Of a stretch of DNA of 12,472 nt, positions 1 through 4,877 are shown one piece after another. Made by a program: the position numbers and the translations under genes. Source of the stretch: TMED161 sp964532515 (lineage in GTDB: Bacteria; Fidelibacterota; Marinisomatia; SCGC-AAA003-L08; D37C17); assembly GCA_964532515.1 (NCBI GenBank), contig CAZHKH010000038.1, positions 1-12,472 on the forward strand, given 5' to 3'. Each line of letters begins with the position of its first letter. The first letter of the stretch is position 1. The notes under the pieces were generated by a model. It saw nothing but the letters and a program-made list of their open reading frames with translations. It had not been told where the DNA came from and did no database searches.

Positions 1-29
1 AAATTTTCACACAAAATAAGAATGTTTAT

Positions 30-58
30 TTTATAGAGACTTCTTTGTTTTGTAGATT
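30..58 (+). promoter_or_regulatory. Predicted sigma70-like promoter of the bipA/typA gene
   Basis: TTTATA at 30-35 and TAGATT at 53-58 are separated by 17 bases. The -10 box ends 6 bases before the ATG at 65, so transcription is expected to begin at or next to the start codon. No Shine-Dalgarno sequence lies in 59-64, which fits a leaderless mRNA. The spacer (ACTTCTTTGTTTTG) closely resembles that of the promoter at 3467-3495. This is read from the sequence only; the start site is inferred. Confidence 0.6.
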
Positions 59-64
59 CAGTCC

Positions 65-1894
65 ATGATAAAAGATAATTTTAGGAATATTGCAATCATT
101 GCACACGTAGACCACGGTAAAACTACCTTGGTCGATGGCCTTCTTAAACAGAGTGGAACCTTCGGAGATCATGAGACTGTTTCTGATAGGGTTATGGACT
201 CCATGGATTTAGAAAAAGAACGCGGGATTACTATCGCTGCAAAGAATACAGCAATTTTATATAAAGATATTAAAATAAATATCGTAGACACGCCTGGCCA
301 CGCTGATTTTGGAGGAGAGGTGGAAAGGAGTCTCAACCTCGTTGATGGAGTACTTCTTTTGGTTGATTCTAGTGAGGGTCCCCTACCCCAGACTAGATTT
401 GTACTGCAAAAAGCATTGAATAAAAACTTACCTGTTATTCTTGTAATTAATAAAATTGACCGCTCAGATTCAAGGATTAAAGAGGTTGTTAATGAGGTCT
501 ATGATTTATTTATTGATTTAGATGCCAACGAAACCCAGATAGAGTTTCCTATAATATACACAAATGCAAAAGATGGCATCGCGCATACAGAGTTGGAGGA
601 TAATTCTAAAGATCTGACTCCTCTTTTTGAACTTATAATAAAAACATTCCCTGGGCCAGAGGCAGACGATGAATCAACTACCCAGTTTCTAATTACAAAT
701 ATTGATTATGATCCCTATGTAGGGCAAATGGCCATAGGACGCCTAAACAATGGATCTATTTATAGGAACAAACAATACAGCCTATGCGGCACAGATGAAA
801 CCAAGCCCAATCAAAAACTATCAGCTTGCTATACTTTTAAAGGATTGGAAAAAATAAAAGTTGATAGCCTAGAGGCTGGAGATATAATCGCTATAGCCGG
901 AATTGATAATATTAAAATTGGTGATACAATATCTGATAATGAGAATCCTGTTCCCCTACCAAGAATTATAATAGATGAGCCCACTGTCTCTATGTTTTTT
1001 CATGTTAACAGCAGTCCATTTGCAGGCAAAGAAGGAAAATTTTTAACATCAAGAAATATCAGTGAGCGATTGCATCGAGAGACACTGAGCAATGTATCTT
1101 TGAGGATAAATGAAACAAGTGAAACCGATGTATTTGAAGTATGTGGACGCGGAGAGCTTCAGATGGCCATCCTTATTGAGACTATGAGGAGAGAGGGCTA
1201 TGAATTTATGGTATCAAAACCTCGTGTTATCACGAAAGAAGAAAATGGTGTGAAGCTGGAGCCCGTAGAATCTATATTCCTCGATCTTGAAGAGGATCAC
1301 ACTGGTGTCGTAACAGAAAAACTATCTAAAAGAAAAGGACGAATGACAAATCTCCAGAACAATGGATTTGGTAGAGTTACATTGGAGTTTAAAGTTCCAT
1401 CAAGAGGCATGATTGGATTTAGAAGTGAATTTTTAACAGACACAAAGGGCTCAGGAATTTTAAACTCACTATTTGATTCATATGCACCGTGGTTTGGTCC
1501 TATTCCCCAAAGAAACTCAGGAGTAATTATTGCAGATAGACCTGGGAAAGTAACTCAGTACGCATCTCTAGCGATGGCAGATAGAGGTGAGCTGTTTGTA
1601 GATGTAAACACTGAAGTATACAAAGGCATGGTCGTGGGAGAAAGAAATAAAACGGGAGACCTGGATGTTAATATCATCAGAGAAAAAAAATTAACAAATA
1701 TGAGGTCTGCCTCAAAAGATAATACAGTTGTGCTTCGTCCTCCCCGAAAGCTATCCCTAGATCAATGTATCGAGTTTATAGCTGAAGATGAACTAATTGA
1801 GATTACCCCTCTAAGTTTGAGGATGCGAAAAATGGAGCTTGATATTAATAAAAGAATCTCTAAAGCGAAAAAGGACAGCAAGCCCCTTTCATAA
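65..1894 (+). CDS. typA: Ribosome-associated translational GTPase BipA/TypA
   Basis: This is a cytoplasmic EF-G-like GTPase that binds the 70S ribosome and helps 50S assembly and stress or cold adaptation. All GTPase motifs are visible: P-loop AHVDHGKT (residues 13-20), switch I RGITI, G3 DTPGHADFG, G4 NKIDR and G5 NAKDG (the usual SAK with Asn for Ser). After the G domain come the beta-barrel domain II, the EF-G-like domains III and V (CGRGELQMAILIETMRREG; PSRGMIGFRSEFLTDTKGSG) and the BipA-specific C-terminal domain (GKVTQYASLAMADRGELFVD; TNMRSASKDN). Its 609 residues match the family (about 607 in E. coli). The start at 65 is supported by alignment of the P-loop near residue 14 and by the promoter immediately upstream. 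There is no SD sequence. It ends in TAA and is followed by a separate promoter, so it is probably monocistronic. Identification is secure. Confidence 0.97.
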   Translation: MIKDNFRNIAIIAHVDHGKTTLVDGLLKQSGTFGDHETVSDRVMDSMDLEKERGITIAAKNTAILYKDIKINIVDTPGHADFGGEVERSLNLVDGVLLLVDSSEGPLPQTRFVLQKALNKNLPVILVINKIDRSDSRIKEVVNEVYDLFIDLDANETQIEFPIIYTNAKDGIAHTELEDNSKDLTPLFELIIKTFPGPEADDESTTQFLITNIDYDPYVGQMAIGRLNNGSIYRNKQYSLCGTDETKPNQKLSACYTFKGLEKIKVDSLEAGDIIAIAGIDNIKIGDTISDNENPVPLPRIIIDEPTVSMFFHVNSSPFAGKEGKFLTSRNISERLHRETLSNVSLRINETSETDVFEVCGRGELQMAILIETMRREGYEFMVSKPRVITKEENGVKLEPVESIFLDLEEDHTGVVTEKLSKRKGRMTNLQNNGFGRVTLEFKVPSRGMIGFRSEFLTDTKGSGILNSLFDSYAPWFGPIPQRNSGVIIADRPGKVTQYASLAMADRGELFVDVNTEVYKGMVVGERNKTGDLDVNIIREKKLTNMRSASKDNTVVLRPPRKLSLDQCIEFIAEDELIEITPLSLRMRKMELDINKRISKAKKDSKPLS

Positions 1895-1904
1895 ATTTTT
1901 TTTT
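1870..1904 (+). terminator. Weak candidate intrinsic terminator of typA
   Basis: AAAGG (1870-1874) can pair with CCTTT (1885-1889) around a 10-base loop. A run of nine T follows at 1896-1904. The stem is short, overlaps the last codons of typA, and stands 6 bases from the T run, so the call is weak. The same bases hold the -35 region of the next promoter. Confidence 0.3.
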
Positions 1905-1915
1905 ATTAGTATATT
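1887..1915 (+). promoter_or_regulatory. Predicted promoter of the selenoprotein gene pair
   Basis: A strong -10 TATATT (1910-1915) is preceded, after 17 bases, by a poor -35 TTTCAT (1887-1892). The spacer is T-rich. The ATG at 1921 begins 5 bases after the -10 box and no Shine-Dalgarno sequence is present, so the mRNA would be leaderless. The pair at 1921-3432 has no other promoter candidate that I could see between the two genes. Confidence 0.5.
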
Positions 1916-1920
1916 ACCTT

Positions 1921-2595
1921 ATGAAAAATATAAAAATATTAACATCAATTCTAATTTTCTCTGCGGTTATCTTTGCCCAGAATCTACAGTATTCGATGCA
2001 GGACTACAACACTACCTCCCCTACCTATGGACTGAATGTGTGGTACCCTGAATACTCAGATTATATCACTTTACATTATTTTTCTTCTCAAGGCTGAAAC
2101 GGCTGAACGAGCACATTTGGGCAGTTGTCCAATTTTCAAGATGAACTAAGAAGTGAAGGCTACGAGAATATTGTTATCATTGCTGTGGGCCAATCACAGA
2201 TAAGTAATTTCAATTCAAATTTTTGTTCCAACTCTGATCTTCCTCTAATTATGGATGTATATCCTGACTTTGAAATAAGAGATGAGTTTAATAGTGCACA
2301 TAAGCAGGTTGTTATTTTAGATCCAGAACAAAATGAGATTGGAAGAATTACGCTAGGCGCTGGTCTAAACTCTACTTCAGAAAACTATATCACCAACGTT
2401 ATCATTGAAAATTACCCAGAGGAAGCTCTTCTAGGTGATATCAACCTTGATGAGGTTGTAAATATTCAGGATATTATATTGTTGATTAATATGATACTAA
2501 ATCAGGAATCAAGTGACCTAGCTGATATGAATGGTGATAGCAATGTTGATATATTGGATGTTGTTGCACTTGTTAATATTATTCTGCAATCATAG
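1921..2595 (+). CDS. Secreted thioredoxin-fold selenoprotein with a UxxU centre and C-terminal dockerin
   Basis: A 224-residue protein is read through two in-frame TGA codons (2095-2097 and 2104-2106) as Sec59-Asn-Gly-Sec62. Residues 1-19 are a signal peptide (MKNIKILTSILIFSAVIFAQ). A strand 'ITLHYFSSQG' leads into U-N-G-U, then a helix (TSTFGQLSNFQDELRSEGY), strand NIVIIAV, a possible cis-Pro 'LPLIMD' and strand 'KQVVILDP'. That is the order of a thioredoxin/redoxin domain, with UxxU where CxxC normally lies. The only Cys is C102. Residues 172-222 form two dockerin repeats (GDINLDEVVNIQDI; ADMNGDSNVDILDV). The frame is intact on both sides of the TGAs and a SECIS-like hairpin follows. Its layout, including 'GY.NI....V', recalls the N-terminal domain of animal selenoprotein P; this is a resemblance from memory, not an alignment. 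The likely role is an extracytoplasmic oxidoreductase or peroxidase of unknown substrate. The gene starts at an ATG 5 bases after a -10 box and abuts the next gene. An ordinary ORF caller would keep only 2125-2595 and lose the signal peptide and active site. Confidence 0.85.
2117..2132 (+). promoter_or_regulatory. Predicted bacterial SECIS hairpin of the first selenoprotein
   Basis: UUGGGC (2117-2122) pairs with GUCCAA (2127-2132) in six consecutive pairs, one of them G-U, closing the loop AGUU (2123-2126). The loop G at 2124 lies 18 bases after the second UGA and 27 after the first. Known bacterial SECIS elements, such as E. coli fdhF, place a loop G-U roughly 16-37 bases downstream of the UGA. 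I found no convincing separate hairpin for the first UGA, so this one may serve both. SelB would be the ligand. The structure was paired by eye. Confidence 0.7.
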
Positions 2596-3432
2596 GTGAA
2601 GCTGTACCTCTTACTAATTTTATCTATATCAATAGTACTTGCTGACCACAGGTCTTACTACTCTGTGGGAGATACCCTTACCCTTGAAGATCAAAACTTA
2701 GAGTATAATGTTTGTCACAGCGATGGAAATTATGAGATTGGAGATAGCTTTTCATTCTCTGATTACAATGGCTCCGTAAATGGTGGAAGCTATAAAGTCT
2801 CTCTAGTTAGCATGAATGCAACGTGGTGACCCGCCTGCTACGATTACGTCAGTTTGATGGACTCACTTATGAATTACACCAATCAAAATGAAGATATTGA
2901 GTTTATTGTATCACTGGATTATAATCTAGAAGCATTTTCCGATTATGAGTGTTTGGAATGGGGAAACTTATATGAGGAACTAGGATTATACGGGAATAAC
3001 CCTCTGATTCTTAATGGTGATACAGATTTTGATTCTGATGGCTACTATGATCACCATATATGGAATATGTTTGCTGGAGAGGCATACTCATCTTACGCTA
3101 TAATTGATCATAATATGGTAGTTCGCTATCTTTTTGATGAACCTGATTTGGATAATTTCCAAGATTTATATCTTCCTGAGTTAGTTTCTGAAATGTATGG
3201 CTGCACTGATCCTGACGCAAACAACTTTCATCCAAACTATGTATATGATGATCAATCATGCATCTATGGAGGTGACCTCAATCAAGATGATGTTACTGAT
3301 ATCTCTGATATTATTATCCTTATCAATATGATTATTGAAGTAGAATTAGATAGCTCTGGTGATTTAAATGCTGATGGAAATATTGACATCCTAGATATTA
3401 TTGAACTTGTGAATATCATTTTATACAGCTAA
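2596..3432 (+). CDS. Secreted thioredoxin/TlpA-like selenoprotein (WUPAC) with C-terminal dockerin
   Basis: A 278-residue protein is read through one in-frame TGA (2827-2829) as Sec78. The surrounding residues are N-A-T-W-U-P-A-C, an almost canonical thioredoxin active site (WCxxC) with the nucleophilic Cys replaced by Sec and resolving Cys81 kept. The start is GTG at 2596, directly after the upstream TAG stop. It gives a good signal peptide (KLYLLLILSISIVLA) and no ATG occurs before 2803. The gap of zero bases and absence of an SD sequence suggest translational coupling. Residues 18-77 resemble the front of redoxin/TlpA proteins (IGDSFSFSDYNG...YKVSLVSM). After the active site come helix, strand 'IEFIVSLDYN', a possible cis-Pro 'NNPLIL' and strand 'YAIIDHNMVVRYLF'. 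A Cys module follows at 202-222 (GCTDPDANNFHP...DDQSC), then dockerin repeats at 226-276. Other Cys are C40 and C119. The likely role is exported thiol-disulfide or peroxide chemistry; the substrate is unknown. Naive calling splits the gene at the TGA. Confidence 0.88.
2842..2864 (+). promoter_or_regulatory. Predicted bacterial SECIS hairpin of the second selenoprotein
   Basis: CGUC (2847-2850) pairs with GAUG (2856-2859) around the loop AGUUU (2851-2855). Beyond an A/G mismatch, U2845-A2861, A2843-U2863 and G2842-C2864 extend an imperfect lower stem. The loop G at 2852 is 23 bases after the UGA at 2827. The loop starts AGUU, exactly as in the hairpin at 2117-2132. The helix is less stable than that one, but spacing and loop identity support it. 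Confidence 0.6.
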
Positions 3433-3466
3433 CCCTCCCTCTAAATAACATAAATTAGAAAGCCTC

Positions 3467-3495
3467 TTTACAGCTACTTGTTTATTTTGTAGATT
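3467..3495 (+). promoter_or_regulatory. Predicted strong sigma70-like promoter of the propeller-protein gene
   Basis: TTTACA (3467-3472), a 17-base spacer and TAGATT (3490-3495) form a near-consensus promoter. The ATG at 3503 begins 8 bases from the end of the -10 box, at about the expected start of transcription, without an SD sequence. The -35 sits inside AAGCCTCTTTACAG (3460-3473), which recurs exactly at 10562-10575. Confidence 0.65.
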
Positions 3496-3502
3496 TACTA
3501 AT

Positions 3503-4846
3503 ATGAAAAGAATTATTACAATTATCCTTTTTTGCAATGTTTCAATCTTAAGTGCCCAGTTATTTGAAGAGCACATTGTATCACTGTTTGCGCTTGATGC
3601 ATTTTATGTTGATGCTGGAGATATTGATAGTGATGGAGACATTGATATCCTTTCTGCATCAAGAGTAGATGATAAAATTGCTTGGTATGAAAATAATGGA
3701 AATCAAGAGTTTACAGAGCACGTTCTAACAACAAATGCAAATCATGCTCATTCGGTGATAGCTGTTGATATGAATAGTGATGACAAAATGGATGTGCTGG
3801 CCTGCTCAAGAGATACAAATAACATCATATGGTTTGAAAATCTTGGAAACCATGAATTTATAGAGCATGTAATCGTAACAAATTCATATGGTGAATATAT
3901 TGATTACAATGATGTCGATCAGGATGGAGATATTGACGTACTATCTGCATCTTTCTTTGATACTTCAATTTTCTGGTTTGAAAATGATGGGAATCAAAAC
4001 TTCACACAACATTTAATATCTGATAATGCAAATCAAGCTTGGGCCGTTTATTCTGAAGATGTTGATGGCGATGGAGATGTTGATGTACTATCTGCATCAA
4101 ATCATGATAATAAAATTGCCTGGTATGAGAACAATGGGAATCAAGAATTTACTGAGCATGTGATTTCCACAGATGCCATGCTTGCATGGGATGTCCATGC
4201 AATAGACATGGATGGAGATCAAGATATAGATGCCTTATCTGCATCTGCTAATGATGATAAAATTGCTTGGTATGAAAATGATGGAAATGAGGTGTTCACT
4301 GAGCATATCATATCTATAAATGCTAACTATGCACACTCTGTATTTCCGATTGATATCGATTCAGATGATGATATGGATGTTCTTTCTGCTTCTGTTGAAG
4401 ATAATAAAATTGCATTATATGAAAATGATGGAAATGAGGTGTTCACTGAGCATGTAATTTCTACAAATGCATTGGGAGCCTTTAATGCGTACTCTATAGA
4501 TGTTGATGGAGATGGAGATAACGATATAATATCAGCATCTGGTGCTGATAATAAAATTGCTTGGTATGAAAATATTCTAGAAGGATGCATGGATGAAGAG
4601 TCTTGCAACTATAATCCAAACGCCGAATCGGATGATGGAAGCTGCATAATGCTTGGCCAAATCTATGGAAGTGGAGATGTAAATGGAGATAACAGCATAG
4701 ATGTCTCAGATATCAATTTTATATTACTATATATCTTAAATCAAGAGCATTTAGGAACACTAACATGTCAAGCAGATTGCAATGGTGATGGAAATATTGA
4801 TTTGTTTGATATTATTTTAATTATAAATCAAATATTAGATAATTAA
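3503..4846 (+). CDS. Secreted FG-GAP/VCBS-type seven-repeat propeller protein with dockerin
   Basis: A 447-residue secreted protein. Residues 1-19 are a signal peptide (MKRIITIILFCNVSILSAQ). Seven tandem repeats of 48-49 residues follow (about 40-357). Each has a Ca-binding acidic loop such as DIDSDGDID or DVDGDGDVD, then 'LSAS..D.KIAWYEN.GN..FTEH'. The loops begin near residues 40, 89, 137, 186, 235, 284 and 333. Seven such repeats would close one seven-bladed beta-propeller of the FG-GAP/VCBS type, generally a calcium-stabilised extracellular binding scaffold. A Cys module (GCMDEESCNYNPNAESDDGSC region, 361-381) and two dockerin repeats (391-445) end the protein. The second dockerin carries two extra Cys (C422, C426). 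It has its own predicted leaderless promoter. The ligand is unknown and no catalytic residues are evident. The start is supported by the signal peptide and the -10 box. Confidence 0.88.
   Translation: MKRIITIILFCNVSILSAQLFEEHIVSLFALDAFYVDAGDIDSDGDIDILSASRVDDKIAWYENNGNQEFTEHVLTTNANHAHSVIAVDMNSDDKMDVLACSRDTNNIIWFENLGNHEFIEHVIVTNSYGEYIDYNDVDQDGDIDVLSASFFDTSIFWFENDGNQNFTQHLISDNANQAWAVYSEDVDGDGDVDVLSASNHDNKIAWYENNGNQEFTEHVISTDAMLAWDVHAIDMDGDQDIDALSASANDDKIAWYENDGNEVFTEHIISINANYAHSVFPIDIDSDDDMDVLSASVEDNKIALYENDGNEVFTEHVISTNALGAFNAYSIDVDGDGDNDIISASGADNKIAWYENILEGCMDEESCNYNPNAESDDGSCIMLGQIYGSGDVNGDNSIDVSDINFILLYILNQEHLGTLTCQADCNGDGNIDLFDIILIINQILDN
3620..4577 (+). repeat. Seven tandem repeats of about 147 bases in the propeller gene
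   Basis: The repeat unit is 48-49 codons. Most units have diverged, but units 5 and 6 share 36 identical bases at 4271-4306 and 4418-4453, exactly 147 bases apart. This suggests recent duplication or gene conversion between neighbouring blades. The region could be prone to copy-number change or assembly collapse. Confidence 0.85.
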
Positions 4847-4871
4847 AATATTTGGATTTATTTTGTAAATT
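4843..4871 (+). promoter_or_regulatory. Predicted promoter of the CotH-family gene
   Basis: The -10 TAAATT (4866-4871) is well placed and follows the same TTTATTTTG run seen before other genes here. The -35 candidate TTAAAA (4843-4848), at a 17-base spacing, is weak and overlaps the upstream stop codon. The ATG at 4878 is 6 bases downstream with no SD sequence, again predicting a leaderless mRNA. Cotranscription from the preceding gene (31-base gap) is also possible. Confidence 0.45.
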
Positions 4872-4877
4872 ACAACT

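Noticed and set aside
1839..2051. Open frame overlapping the end of typA and the start of the first selenoprotein
   Set aside because: It is in another frame across both genes, with no recognisable protein character.
2098..2125. A separate SECIS for the first UGA using GCU (2102-2104) with AGC (2110-2112)
   Set aside because: The stem is only three pairs, the loop GAACG lacks the G-U feature, and it is too close to the UGA.
2125..2595. Separate dockerin protein starting at TTG 2125
   Set aside because: It begins inside the SECIS hairpin and in the middle of the active-site helix, with no SD sequence. The upstream in-frame signal peptide and strand complete the domain.
2095..2829. Recoding of UGA to Trp or Gly across the genome
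   Set aside because: Large genes in the window contain many TGG and GGN codons but no in-frame TGA. UGA occurs only in active-site positions normally held by Cys.
1921..3432. Two pseudogenes broken by nonsense codons
   Set aside because: All three interruptions are TGA, none is TAA or TAG, all fall on thioredoxin redox positions, frames are intact, and SECIS-like hairpins follow. Decay would not give this pattern.
2854..3432. Separate protein starting at TTG 2854 or ATG 2857
   Set aside because: It would begin nine residues after U-P-A-C, lacking the thioredoxin active site and any signal peptide. It is the C-terminal part of the selenoprotein read from 2596.
3620..4577. CRISPR or satellite DNA because of the regular period
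   Set aside because: The period is a multiple of three, lies inside an open frame and encodes the FG-GAP-type repeat.
4327..4608. Minus-strand open frame inside the propeller repeats
   Set aside because: It is a mirror of the Ser/Asp-rich repeat codons and has no promoter or SD sequence. Similar antisense frames at 5014-5214, 6481-6663, 10362-10661 and 10955-11146 were dismissed for the same reason.
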